Of a stretch of 64,000 nucleotides of DNA, positions 17,440 through 25,320 are shown in pieces; the first letter of the stretch is position 1, and every line of letters begins with the position of its first letter. The notes beneath the pieces are model-generated. The model was not told the DNA's origin. It made no database searches and saw only the letters and a program-made list of their open reading frames with translations. The position numbers and the translations under genes are program-made. Origin of the DNA: Candidatus Cryosericum hinesii (GTDB lineage: Bacteria; Caldisericota; Caldisericia; Cryosericales; Cryosericaceae); the NCBI RefSeq assembly GCF_003570985.1, contig NZ_QXIW01000027.1, positions 108,270 to 172,269 of the forward strand, in the 5' to 3' direction.

Positions 17440-17477
17440 AACAAACACCCCGGCGGGTTCATGCTGGGGTGTTTGTT
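17440..17477 (+). terminator. Terminator of the PLP enzyme gene
   Basis: A perfect 12-bp stem AACAAACACCCC / GGGGTGTTTGTT with a 14-nt loop, starting 46 bp past the stop codon. The A-rich left arm and T-rich right arm suit termination in either direction. Confidence 0.75.
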
Positions 17478-17585
17478 TATGTCCTCCACAAAATCGACTT
17501 TTCTCCACAGCCGCTGTTAATTATGTGGAAAACTGGTGGAGTCATGTACGATCGTATGGTGAACAACCTGTCGGAACCTGTGGAA

Positions 17586-17607
17586 AAACCCCGGCAAGGC
17601 CGGGTTT
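17586..17607 (-). terminator. GC-rich hairpin with T tract on the minus strand
   Basis: AAACCCGGC, a 3-nt loop and GCCGGG(G)TTTTT when read on the minus strand. It looks like an intrinsic terminator, but it lies 200 bp past the thrB terminator, so it may end another (small RNA) transcript. Confidence 0.45.
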
Positions 17608-17813
17608 CAGAGCGCCGTTCTGAAGTCCACATCCGAGGCTCATTCCAGTGAAATATGCTCATGGTGAGGCTGAATGAATCGAAAACGTGTAATGATACGG
17701 CATATTGTTTGAAATCGTCTGTCAGGGCCACTTTTCGTGATGCGATGCTCAGAACCCGCTTTTGAAGCCACTTTACAGGTCTTCGATACAGGACAGACGG
17801 AAAAAGGAGAATC

Positions 17814-17833
17814 GCCCACCTTTTGCAGTGGGC
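17814..17833 (-). terminator. Terminator of thrB
   Basis: A GCCCAC / GTGGGC stem with an 8-nt loop, followed on the minus strand by GATTCTCCTTTTT, 28 bp past the thrB stop. Confidence 0.65.
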
Positions 17834-17860
17834 GGTCATCAATTCTGAGAGGGAAAGGGA

Positions 17861-18790
17861 CTATGCTTTCACGTCTTCGCTGGTTTGCAGGATGACTCCC
17901 TGGGCTGAAATGTCGAGGATGAACGTTTCAGCCCCTGCATCCAGCTCGATCATCGCCTTCTGCATGGCCTTGGCAACCTTCTCCGCTTTGGCGGGTTCGG
18001 CGAGAGCGGCAATGCTGGGCCCGGCTCCCGACAGGAAACTGCCATAGGCCCCGGCTCGGTCGGCGGCATGCGACACTTCGCGGAATCCGGTGACAAGCTT
18101 CTCACGGTAATGCTCGTGGAGACGGTCATGAAGCGCAAACGACAGCAGGTCATAATTGCCGCTGAAGATGCAGGCAGACAGCATTGAGGCACGACCGATG
18201 TTGAAGACGGCGTCCTTGCGCGCATACATGTCAGGAAGACACGCTCGGGCCTTCTTTGTCGACAGGAAGCTGGATGGGACCGTGACGACAACCTTGAGGT
18301 TCTGAGGAACGACCTTCATGTAGGCCACCTCGCTCTTGTCGCTCGAAGCGATGGTGAACCCACCGACCAGTGATGCAGTGACGTTGTCGGGGTGTCCCTC
18401 AATGGCGATAGCGTACTTGAGGATTTTTCCGGTATCGAACTGCGTGTTCATCAGGACCTCGAAGCATGACAGGAGACCCACGATAGCACTGGCACTGGAT
18501 CCAAGACCGCGCGTCAGAGGAATGCCGGTATGAACGTTGATGCTCAGCGGCGGCAGATGCACTGATTCGGCACGCTCGAAGTAGTCCATGACCTCACTGA
18601 CGAACTTGAAACCCTTTTCGTTGAGAACATCGGCGCCCATGCCTTCGAAGTGGACGCTCCACTTCTCTTCCGCAGGGAGGATCTCGACAGTATACGTACT
18701 GCGCATGTCAAGAGCTAGCCCAAAAGCGTCAAACCCTGGTCCAAGGTTGGCAGTGCTTGCAGGAACGCTGACCGTTACTCTATTGATCAT
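17861..18790 (-). CDS. thrB: Homoserine kinase
   Basis: 309 residues, the usual length. GHMP kinase motifs: P-A-S-T-A-N-L-G-P-G-F-D-A-F-G-L near residue 10, the ATP loop P-L-T-R-G-L-G-S-S-A-S-A near residue 91, and G-A-Y-G-S-F-L-S-G-A-G-P-S near residue 250. It phosphorylates homoserine in threonine synthesis. The ATG at 18790 has GGGGGAA upstream. No thrA or thrC is adjacent, so the pathway genes are scattered. Confidence 0.92.
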   Translation of the reverse strand: MINRVTVSVPASTANLGPGFDAFGLALDMRSTYTVEILPAEEKWSVHFEGMGADVLNEKGFKFVSEVMDYFERAESVHLPPLSINVHTGIPLTRGLGSSASAIVGLLSCFEVLMNTQFDTGKILKYAIAIEGHPDNVTASLVGGFTIASSDKSEVAYMKVVPQNLKVVVTVPSSFLSTKKARACLPDMYARKDAVFNIGRASMLSACIFSGNYDLLSFALHDRLHEHYREKLVTGFREVSHAADRAGAYGSFLSGAGPSIAALAEPAKAEKVAKAMQKAMIELDAGAETFILDISAQGVILQTSEDVKA

Positions 18791-18977
18791 GTTTGCTTCC
18801 CCCGGCGCAGCTGCAATTCCTCGATGCAGGTGTTGGCAGCGCGCGAACTATCGCAAAGCGAATTACTTGACATATCTTACCATGTCCAATGCAATTGCAA
18901 GTTCCACTGTGAATGATCGAACCAAAACTTGACCAGTATACTCCAGAAGATAAACTGAGGAGGAGGTACACGACACT

Positions 18978-19013
18978 ATGAGGTGGAGGCCTCGACGAGC
19001 GCCCATTGCGTAG
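18978..19013 (+). CDS. Candidate Arg-rich 11-residue leader ORF before the decarboxylase
   Basis: ATG to TAG frame M-R-W-R-P-R-R-A-P-I-A, preceded by GAGGAGGAGG about 11 nt upstream. Four of the 11 residues are arginine (AGG, AGG, CGA, CGA), and the next gene is an Orn/Lys/Arg decarboxylase. A possible upstream -10 (TATACT near 18937) would include it in a longer transcript. The following 80 bp contain alternative CCTGG/CCAGG and CCCGG/CCGGG pairings. This is inference from sequence only. Confidence 0.3.
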   Translation: MRWRPRRAPIA

Positions 19014-19077
19014 TCCTGGAACCCGGACAGACGTTCTGAACCAGGTGGCACCGGGCACCAGGATTCATCCTCGCGCG

Positions 19078-19105
19078 TTGACAGCAGGGGTCCGGCCGGT
19101 ACACT
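19078..19105 (+). promoter_or_regulatory. Strong promoter at the decarboxylase start codon (leaderless geometry)
   Basis: TTGACA (19078-19083), 16-bp spacer, TACACT (19100-19105), followed by seven bases and the ATG at 19113. No Shine-Dalgarno site precedes the ATG. Confidence 0.65.
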
Positions 19106-19112
19106 CTTTTCC

Positions 19113-20573
19113 ATGAGAGATCAGAGTCGTACCCCATTTTTTGATGCTGTTCAGTCGTATATCGGCAAGCACCGCGCCGGTCTCCACATGCCGGGGCACA
19201 TGTCAGGTCAGGGCATTCATCCCCGCCTCAAGGAGTTCTGGGGCGAGAATGTGTTCCTTTCCGACTTGACGGAGGTCGAAGGACTCGACTACCTCCATCG
19301 CCCCATCGGCGTCGTCAAGGAAGCACAGGAGCTAGCCGCTGAAGCCTATGGCGCTATCGAATCATTCTTCCTCGTCAACGGTTCGACGGTCGGGAACCAG
19401 GCAATGATCCTCTCGACCTGCGATCCCAACGACCGCGTCATCGTACAGCGCAACTCGCACCGCTCGATGTACGGAGCGCTCATCCTCAACGAACTGCGCC
19501 CCATCTACCTTGAGGCCGAAGAAGACCGCCTGCTGCAGTTCCAGACGTTCCCATCCAAGAAAACGTTCGCACGCGTGCTCCGCGATCATCCTGAAGCCAA
19601 GACCGTCTTCGTGACCAATCCCAACTACTTTGGCATCAGTTCGGACATCGACTACTACGTTCAGAAAGCGCACGCCACAGGACGTCGTATCCTGGTCGAC
19701 GAAGCCCATGGGTCGCACTTCCATTTTCACCCGGATCTTCCCAAGAGTGCTGTCGATGCGGGCGCCGACATGGTTGTCCAGAGCACGCACAAGACGCTCT
19801 CCGGCCTTACTCAAACGTCCATGCTGCATCTGGGCTCACGGCGCGTGGACAAGGAACTGGTACGAGCCACGCTCACGATGCTGGAGAGCTCGTCGCCCTC
19901 GTACATCCTCATGACGGCGCTCGACGTCGCCCGCATGCAGATGGCGACGAACGGTCACGACCTTCTTCAGCGAGCCATCGACCTCGCAGAGGATGCTCGC
20001 CGGCGTATCAACAACATCGAGGGGCTCTTTGCCCCAGGCAGGGAACGCGCTCACACCGAGGCCGTCTATGATGTCGACCTCACGAAGCTGACTGTTCATG
20101 TGTCGAGGCTGGGGCTGACTGGATTCCAGGTCGAGGAGATCCTCAACAGAGACTACAACGTCGAAATCGAGTTGTCTGACCTTGAGAACATCCTGGCATT
20201 CATCACGATCGGGACACCCAGGGAAGCGGTCGAAATCCTCATCAAAGCACTCGAGGATATCTCACGCAAACGCCACGGAAAGACCTCGACCATCGCTCCG
20301 CCGCCGCCCATCCCCAATATTCCCGAGATGGTCCTCTTCCCGTTCGAAGCATACTATGCCAAGAGGGAGCGCGTCCGCATGGAAGATTCCGTCGGGCGCA
20401 TCATCGCGGAGCTCGTGACTCCCTATCCACCCGGCATCCCGATCACGGTCCCCGGGGAAGTCATGACACACGAGTGCGTGGACTACATGGTGTTCATGCG
20501 CGACCACGGCGCCGATCTGCAAGGGATCATCGACAAGACGGCCAGGTACGTGCAGGTCGTCAAGGAACGCTGA
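19113..20573 (+). CDS. Orn/Lys/Arg decarboxylase family protein (fold-type I PLP enzyme)
   Basis: 486 residues, the short form without the N-terminal response-regulator-like wing. K-H-R-A-G-L-H-M-P-G-H opens the protein, S-D-L-T-E-V-E-G-L-D follows, and the PLP motif is S-T-H-K-T-L-S-G-L-T-Q near residue 230, after DEAHGSHF. The product would be a polyamine precursor (agmatine, cadaverine or putrescine); YaaO/SpeA-type arginine decarboxylase is my best guess. Translation probably begins on a leaderless mRNA. The Arg-rich mini-ORF upstream may bear on regulation. Confidence 0.85.
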   Translation: MRDQSRTPFFDAVQSYIGKHRAGLHMPGHMSGQGIHPRLKEFWGENVFLSDLTEVEGLDYLHRPIGVVKEAQELAAEAYGAIESFFLVNGSTVGNQAMILSTCDPNDRVIVQRNSHRSMYGALILNELRPIYLEAEEDRLLQFQTFPSKKTFARVLRDHPEAKTVFVTNPNYFGISSDIDYYVQKAHATGRRILVDEAHGSHFHFHPDLPKSAVDAGADMVVQSTHKTLSGLTQTSMLHLGSRRVDKELVRATLTMLESSSPSYILMTALDVARMQMATNGHDLLQRAIDLAEDARRRINNIEGLFAPGRERAHTEAVYDVDLTKLTVHVSRLGLTGFQVEEILNRDYNVEIELSDLENILAFITIGTPREAVEILIKALEDISRKRHGKTSTIAPPPPIPNIPEMVLFPFEAYYAKRERVRMEDSVGRIIAELVTPYPPGIPITVPGEVMTHECVDYMVFMRDHGADLQGIIDKTARYVQVVKER

Positions 20574-20606
20574 TCGGTCACTGGACTCGTTTGTTGCCTC
20601 TCATGA

Positions 20607-20635
20607 AAACGCCCTGGCTATACGCCAGGGCGTTT
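20607..20635. terminator. Bidirectional terminator between the decarboxylase and IMPDH-like genes
   Basis: A perfect 12-bp stem AAACGCCCTGGC / GCCAGGGCGTTT with a 5-nt loop between the two convergent stop codons. Confidence 0.8.
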
Positions 20636-20658
20636 GACATTCCTGAGGAGAAACAGGG

Positions 20659-21546
20659 TCAGGCAGTGGACGGCGGGCGGATCCGGATGAACTCGGCCTT
20701 TTCACGCAACTCCGCAATCGAGTGTGCGCCGACATAGCTGAGACTCTCACGCAACTGCGTCGCAACGTGCGCCATGACCTGGGAAGCAGTGTCCGGCGTC
20801 AGGGTATTGAGGACGACAGCTGCGGCCCCGGCCGCAAGAGCCTTGACGGCACTTGCGGCAGAGCGCACACCCATATTGCATATGATCGGCCTCCCGTAGA
20901 GAGAGGCGACATCCTCAACCTCCATGAGAGCGGACAGCTCGGGAACACCGACGCCGGACATCTCCGTCGCCTCTGCAAAGGAACTGAACCCGCTGCCAAC
21001 GGCGACGATGTCCGCGCCAGCATCGATGACGTCTTTGGCTCCGGCACGTGTCTGAACGTTGCCGACCATTAGCGGCAGCCAGTCATACTCTGCTTTCACC
21101 GCCTGGATCTGGCGAAGAATCGCAAGGCGATCAGCATGCGACACATCCACGACAATGATGTCCGTCCAGACTTCCGCGAGCGAACCTATCCATTCCAGCA
21201 CGCTGTCCCGTTCGAGATCGACAAGAGCGCCAACCACTGGCCGGCCCTTGAGGTCGCAGGCCGCCTCGCCATCCTTGCACATGAGCTCCTTGACCTTGCG
21301 CACCTCATGCGCCTGGTCCTCGACGCTTCCGAACAGGGGGATGATGCCAATGCCGCCCGCGCGTGCGACGGTCGAAGCCAGACGATAATCAGCCGCAGGC
21401 TGACGCGGCGATGTAACGAAGGGGGAGCGCAGCACGACATTGGTCGAGAGCCTCGATTCGAGGTTGACATCAGTTGCAGCGACCTCACTTCGGCGAGGAA
21501 GAAGCATGACATCGTCAAAGAACAGCCCTTCCCGAAGTCCCGGCAT
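20659..21546 (-). CDS. IMP dehydrogenase/GMP reductase-like protein lacking the catalytic cysteine loop
   Basis: 295 residues, a TIM barrel of the GuaB/GuaC family without CBS domains. F-F-D-D-V-M-L-L-P-R near residue 9, the GGIGIIP segment and DIIVVDVSHA are recognisable. The loop that should read G-P-G-S-I-C-T-T-R is G-S-G-F-S-S-F-A-E here, and the D-G-G phosphate site reads C-N-M-G. The nucleophilic cysteine is therefore absent, and normal IMP or GMP chemistry is unlikely. GGGTGGG precedes the ATG. It follows the DUF4388 gene by 9 bp, so the two are one operon and may share a regulatory role. Confidence 0.75.
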   Translation of the reverse strand: MPGLREGLFFDDVMLLPRRSEVAATDVNLESRLSTNVVLRSPFVTSPRQPAADYRLASTVARAGGIGIIPLFGSVEDQAHEVRKVKELMCKDGEAACDLKGRPVVGALVDLERDSVLEWIGSLAEVWTDIIVVDVSHADRLAILRQIQAVKAEYDWLPLMVGNVQTRAGAKDVIDAGADIVAVGSGFSSFAEATEMSGVGVPELSALMEVEDVASLYGRPIICNMGVRSAASAVKALAAGAAAVVLNTLTPDTASQVMAHVATQLRESLSYVGAHSIAELREKAEFIRIRPPSTA

Positions 21547-21555
21547 CCCACCCTT

Positions 21556-22176
21556 CTACTTCCGACTCCAGAGGCCGAAGAACCCACGACGCTGCAACTG
21601 CTCCCGTTCCGCATCCTGACTGATGGCTGGAACATCCACCTCGGCGGCGAGCCCCGCCTCAATGAATCCGTAGAGCGCCTTCGAAACGGCGACGCTGCCC
21701 TTGCCGGTTTTCCTGGCGATCTCACGCAGTGATGCCTTGCCATCCAGGCTTGCCATCACCTGCCACTGCTCCCTGGTAAGAGTCAAGTCTTTTGTAGCAC
21801 CGTCCGCCCGCAGGGCATACACAGCATCCAGAGAACCGAGTCGCTGGCGCATTGAATTCCACTCGTCGAGAGCGGCCGTCACCTGAAGGATAATGTCCGC
21901 AACCGGCACGGACTGATCCCTGTTTTTCACTGTCTCGCCGCTTGCGAAGGAGAAATTCCCTTCCCGGAGACTGAACAGGTCGACAAGGGAGCTGTATGCC
22001 GTACCAATACCAACCTCGACATGGACTATTCGCGAATCCTCGATGTAGAACGTCGCCTGGACGCGCCCGCCGAAGATCGACGTCCCCTCGAGGTTGAGGC
22101 GGCCAGTCCCCTTGCCCTGCACAATCGTCTGGAGGACTTCGTCCACCTGGCAGTTGCCGAACTTCCCCTCAAGCAT
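21556..22176 (-). CDS. DUF4388 (PATAN-like) protein with C-terminal winged helix
   Basis: About 206 residues. The N-terminal half (M-L-E-G-K-F-G, G-T-G-R-L-N-L, F-Y-I-E-D-S-R-I-V-H-V) is the DUF4388 pattern found in gliding and signalling proteins. The C-terminal part (Q-W-Q-V-M-A-S-L-D-G-K-A-S-L-R-E-I-A-R-K-T-G) looks like a winged helix. A start at 22215 is in frame, but its ATG overlaps the predicted -10 box; the ATG at 22176 has GGGGGTCAAGG upstream and matches where the family begins. Confidence 0.7.
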   Translation of the reverse strand: MLEGKFGNCQVDEVLQTIVQGKGTGRLNLEGTSIFGGRVQATFYIEDSRIVHVEVGIGTAYSSLVDLFSLREGNFSFASGETVKNRDQSVPVADIILQVTAALDEWNSMRQRLGSLDAVYALRADGATKDLTLTREQWQVMASLDGKASLREIARKTGKGSVAVSKALYGFIEAGLAAEVDVPAISQDAEREQLQRRGFFGLWSRK

Positions 22177-22213
22177 CCTTGACCCCCAGTTCCACAGCGT
22201 ATGACGCATGTCC

Positions 22214-22242
22214 ATTGTACTGTGGTGCTCGGCATTTTACAA
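22214..22242 (-). promoter_or_regulatory. Promoter of the DUF4388/IMPDH-like operon
   Basis: Minus-strand TTGTAA (22237-22242), 17-bp spacer, TACAAT (22214-22219). It is divergent from the promoter of the small membrane protein gene. Confidence 0.55.
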
Positions 22243-22250
22243 CGTTCGCG

Positions 22251-22278
22251 TTGCATCCTCGGAGGCCTCCGATATACT
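22251..22278 (+). promoter_or_regulatory. Promoter of the small multidrug export protein gene (leaderless geometry)
   Basis: TTGCAT (22251-22256), 16-bp spacer, TATACT (22273-22278), then six bases and GTG at 22285. Confidence 0.6.
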
Positions 22279-22284
22279 GGAAGG

Positions 22285-22758
22285 GTGCTCACACTCGTGC
22301 GAAATATCCTGCGTATTTTTCTCATCACCATCATCCCGGGCGTCGAAGTTCGTGGCGCGCTGCCGTATGCCATCGGTGTGCTCAAGATGTCCGTGTGGGA
22401 GGCGCTGCTAGTCGCAACGCTCGCCAACCTGTGTATCGCGCCACTGTTCTATCTCCTGGAGAAACCGCTTCTTGCGGTCGCATCCCGGTGGACATGGTTC
22501 CGGCGATACCGCGGTCGCCTGGCGGCCCGCAGTGGAAGCATATTGGCAAAGTACGGACTTTTCGTCGGGCTCGCGGTGTTTGTCGCCATCCCTTTGCCGG
22601 GGACTGGTGCCTACACGGGCTGTCTCATTGCCGAGATCGTGCGCATGAAGAAGCCCTTGGCCATTGCTTGTATCTCGTTGGGCGTCCTGGGAGCGTGCGC
22701 AATTGTTTTTCTCGCATCGGTTGGCGTCATCAAGGGCGTCCTGGCAAAGTGGCTCTGA
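22285..22758 (+). CDS. Small multi-drug export protein family (COG2426) membrane protein
   Basis: About 157 residues and four or more hydrophobic segments. I-I-P-G-V-E-V-R-G-A-L-P-Y-A-I-G is the family hallmark, and V-A-I-P-L-P-G-T-G-A-Y-T-G matches the second conserved loop. The name is historical and transport is unproven. GTG at 22285 fits a leaderless start, because the -10 box ends six bases before it. GTG at 22297 is the alternative, with GGAAGGG 11 bases upstream. Confidence 0.75.
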   Translation: MLTLVRNILRIFLITIIPGVEVRGALPYAIGVLKMSVWEALLVATLANLCIAPLFYLLEKPLLAVASRWTWFRRYRGRLAARSGSILAKYGLFVGLAVFVAIPLPGTGAYTGCLIAEIVRMKKPLAIACISLGVLGACAIVFLASVGVIKGVLAKWL

Positions 22759-22767
22759 ACATCAAAT

Positions 22768-22783
22768 TGTTCCACGTGGAACA
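22768..22783. promoter_or_regulatory. parS: parS centromere site
   Basis: TGTTCCACGTGGAACA is a perfect 16-bp palindrome matching the conserved chromosomal parS consensus (TGTTtCACGTGaAACA, known). It lies just upstream of rsmG, with parA and parB close by, as in many bacteria. ParB is expected to load here and spread. Confidence 0.93.
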
Positions 22784-22799
22784 GTAACCGGAGGACCCC

Positions 22800-23549
22800 A
22801 TGGATATTGCTGGCAAGCTTGATCCGACGCAACTTCTTCCTGTCGTACGGAAGTCAATGAATGACTTCGCTGCCGCACTGCCTGTCGGGGAGAGGCCAGT
22901 GATATGCACCGACACGTTCTGCGCTGGGCTGGTATCGTTTCTGACCTTGCTTGCCCAGACCAACGAAGTTATGAACTTGACGTCTGACGCCGATCCCGGA
23001 CACCTGCTGGCGACACACATTCGTGACTCGCTTGCGCCTTTGCTTGTGGGTCTCGAGGCCCCACACTCGCTCCTTGACATCGGAACGGGGGGAGGCTTCC
23101 CCGCCGTTCCTCTTGCACTCGCCTGGCCGACCACGACGGTCACGATGTCCGAATCGATCGGCAAGAAGGCACATTTCCTGAAGAGCCTGGTGGGCGGCGT
23201 GCCCCTTCCCGGAACATGTGTTGTCCACGGACGTGTCGAAGACCACGCGAGCGCTCTGCCTGAACGAGCGTTCGACATGATCACTGCCAGAAGTGTCGCC
23301 CATATCGCGACTGTCCTCCAGTACGCTCTCCCTCTCCTTGCAAGCAACGGCAGACTAGTGCTGTGGAAAGGAGAAAAGGACCTCGCCGAACTCCAGGACC
23401 CACCATTCGTAGCTACGCTGCATCGCGTCCACTGTACGGCCACGGTTCTCGACTATACCCTGCCGGGTGTTGAACGCAATTCCAAGCTTGTCATACTGCA
23501 GGTGACCCCGACCCTCAGCGGCCGGTCGTCCAGGAGGAACGGCTCGTGA
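22800..23549 (+). CDS. rsmG: 16S rRNA (guanine-N7)-methyltransferase RsmG (GidB)
   Basis: 249 residues. The SAM-binding loop L-L-D-I-G-T-G-G-G-F-P-A-V-P-L-A is at residues 96-110, and D-M-I-T-A-R-S-V-A, typical of RsmG, follows. It methylates G527 of 16S rRNA. GGAGG lies 5 nt upstream of the ATG. It overlaps parA by 4 bp, so rsmG-parA-parB form one operon with parS in its leader. Confidence 0.92.
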   Translation: MDIAGKLDPTQLLPVVRKSMNDFAAALPVGERPVICTDTFCAGLVSFLTLLAQTNEVMNLTSDADPGHLLATHIRDSLAPLLVGLEAPHSLLDIGTGGGFPAVPLALAWPTTTVTMSESIGKKAHFLKSLVGGVPLPGTCVVHGRVEDHASALPERAFDMITARSVAHIATVLQYALPLLASNGRLVLWKGEKDLAELQDPPFVATLHRVHCTATVLDYTLPGVERNSKLVILQVTPTLSGRSSRRNGS

Positions 23550-24310
23550 GAATCATCGCCATTGCCAACCAGAAGGGCGGTGTGGGCAAGACGACCACCG
23601 CACTGTCGCTCGCCGCATCACTCGCCGAGCTCAACCACCACGTCCTGCTCGTCGACTTCGACCCACAGGCTAATGCAACCACAGGCCTCGGCATAAACGC
23701 AGCGCAGCTCACATCCAACATTTACACGTGCCTGTTGTCCGGGGATCCGATCGAGAAGGTCATCCAGCCCAGCCACGAACGCAACCTCTCACTGGTCCCC
23801 TCGTCGATCAACCTGGCGGGCGCCGAGCTGGAACTGGCCGGCATGGACCGCCGCGAGTACGTTCTTCAGACCCGCTTGGCTTCCCTGGACGGGTCTTGGG
23901 ATTATATCATCATCGACAGCCCTCCGTCGCTGGGCCTTCTGACTCTCAACACGCTGACAGCAGCCCACGAAGTCATCATCCCCATCCAGAGTGAGTACTA
24001 CGCACTGGAAGGGCTGACGCACCTGCTACGGACGATCAGCCTGGTCAAGCAGCGCCTGAACCCAAACCTTGCCCTGCTGGGCATCCTGGTAACTATGTTC
24101 GACAAACGAACCATCCTGTCCGCACAGGTCAAGGATGAGCTCGTCAAGCACTTCGGAGAGACCGTCTTCACGGCCGTCATCCCCAGGAGCATACGCATGA
24201 GCGAAGCACCCAGCTATGGCAAGACCATCCTGGAATACGACACGCTTTCCACCGGTGCTGAAGCGTACCGGCAGCTCGCCAAGGAGGTAGAATCCCGTGA
24301 ACAACAGTAA
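23546..24310 (+). CDS. parA: Chromosome partitioning ATPase ParA (Soj)
   Basis: 254 residues starting I-A-N-Q-K-G-G-V-G-K-T-T-T, the deviant Walker A motif. D-F-D-P-Q-A-N-A-T-T-G-L-G and I-I-I-D-S-P-P-S-L-G-L-L follow. There is no N-terminal DNA-binding extension, so this is the chromosomal Soj type. The GTG start overlaps the rsmG stop (GTGA). With ParB and parS it separates replicated origins. Confidence 0.95.
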   Translation: MRIIAIANQKGGVGKTTTALSLAASLAELNHHVLLVDFDPQANATTGLGINAAQLTSNIYTCLLSGDPIEKVIQPSHERNLSLVPSSINLAGAELELAGMDRREYVLQTRLASLDGSWDYIIIDSPPSLGLLTLNTLTAAHEVIIPIQSEYYALEGLTHLLRTISLVKQRLNPNLALLGILVTMFDKRTILSAQVKDELVKHFGETVFTAVIPRSIRMSEAPSYGKTILEYDTLSTGAEAYRQLAKEVESREQQ

Positions 24311-25181
24311 GCGTCTTGGGCGAGGGCTTGACGCACTCTTCGCCAACGAACCGGCGCAGTCCGCCTTGTTGAGTGACAGGGGAGTTCGGATGCTTCGCTC
24401 TGACCAGATCGTCGCTTCGCCGCTTCAGCCACGCCGCCGCTTCGATGAAACAGCGCTCGCAACATTAGGTGAGAGCATCCGCAAACACGGCATCCTCGAA
24501 CCCATCATCGTGCGCCCACGAGACGATCGATTCGAGATCGTCGCTGGGGAACGCCGCTTCCAGGCTGCCGTTCAGCTTGGCCTGGAAGAAGTTCCGGTGA
24601 CGATCCGCGACCTCGACGATCGTACAGCAATGGAGATCTCTCTCTCAGAGAACCTGGAACGCGAGGACCTGTCACCTATCGAAGTCGCCGTTTCCTTCAG
24701 CGACTACCTCACCAAGTTCGGGACGACCCAGGATGAGCTCGCACAGCGTCTCGGCAAGGACCGAAGCACTGTCGCCAACCTCATCCGCCTGCTGGACCTT
24801 CCGGAAGTCGCACGTACCGCCCTGGACAACAAGACCATCACCGCCGGACATGCCCGCGCACTCCTGCCACTCAAGGACCAGCGGCAGTTTGGTACGGTGC
24901 TGGCAGAGGTGATCCGCAAGCAGCTCTCGGTTCGCCAGACGGAAGCACTTGTCCGCCGCCTGCTGACGAAGAAGCCCCGTGCGGGTGCTGTGCATGACGA
25001 GGCACTGCGCAACATCCAGGAGACCATGCAGAAACTTCTGGCCACGCGCGTCAACATACGGGGACAGGTCAACAAGGGCGTCATCGAGATCAGCTACTTC
25101 AATCAGGAGGACCTCTTGCGCATCCTCGGGATCCTGAACTCGCAGGAAGACGTCACAGACAAGGCTGGCCCCGCAAACTGA
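24297..25181 (+). CDS. parB: Chromosome partitioning protein ParB (Spo0J)
   Basis: 294 residues. The N-terminal start L-G-R-G-L-D-A-L-F is typical, and the CTP-binding box is P-I-I-V-R-P with G-E-R-R-F-Q-A-A. The helix-turn-helix (L-A-Q-R-L-G-K-D-R-S-T-V-A-N-L-I-R-L-L) is near residue 147, and a C-terminal dimerisation region ends the protein. GTG start with AAGGAGG 8 nt upstream, 14 bp inside parA. It binds the parS site 1.5 kb upstream. Confidence 0.95.
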   Translation: MNNSKRLGRGLDALFANEPAQSALLSDRGVRMLRSDQIVASPLQPRRRFDETALATLGESIRKHGILEPIIVRPRDDRFEIVAGERRFQAAVQLGLEEVPVTIRDLDDRTAMEISLSENLEREDLSPIEVAVSFSDYLTKFGTTQDELAQRLGKDRSTVANLIRLLDLPEVARTALDNKTITAGHARALLPLKDQRQFGTVLAEVIRKQLSVRQTEALVRRLLTKKPRAGAVHDEALRNIQETMQKLLATRVNIRGQVNKGVIEISYFNQEDLLRILGILNSQEDVTDKAGPAN

Positions 25182-25203
25182 CCGCGCGACCACTGTCTGT
25201 GAC

Positions 25204-25229
25204 AACGCCCCAGCTCACGCTGGGGCGTT
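25204..25229. terminator. Terminator after parB
   Basis: A perfect 11-bp stem AACGCCCCAGC / GCTGGGGCGTT with a 4-nt loop, 22 bp past parB. It can also serve the convergent radical SAM gene on the minus strand. Confidence 0.8.
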
Positions 25230-25320
25230 CCAGTTTCAACAGCGAGAAGGCAGCTCAGGAGTAGAGTCTCTCCTCGGCCGCGCGGTAGTACTGGACGGCT
25301 CCCTTCTGCGCGTCGTCAGT

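Larger units (their letters stand above)
17395..17860. other. Gene-free spacer with three hairpins between convergent genes
   Basis: About 465 bp without a credible gene. It holds the terminator of the PLP enzyme (17440-17477), a GC-rich hairpin (17586-17607) and the thrB terminator (17814-17833). A minus-strand frame of 121 codons runs through all three and looks non-coding. Several TGTGGAAAA and CTCCACA pieces resemble weak DnaA boxes. About 200 bp (17610-17810) remain unexplained; a small RNA cannot be excluded. Confidence 0.5.

Noticed and set aside
17477..17842. Minus-strand frame of 121 codons in the thrB spacer
   Set aside because: It contains the thrB terminator and another hairpin and has no domain or Shine-Dalgarno site.
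19040..19056. T-box-like AGGTGGCACCGGG before the decarboxylase
   Set aside because: Close to the T-box core (AGGGTGGnACCGCG) but with two differences, no Stem I or specifier features and no terminator after it.
22177..22215. Upstream start for the DUF4388 gene
   Set aside because: That ATG overlaps the predicted -10 box; the ATG at 22176 has a ribosome binding site.
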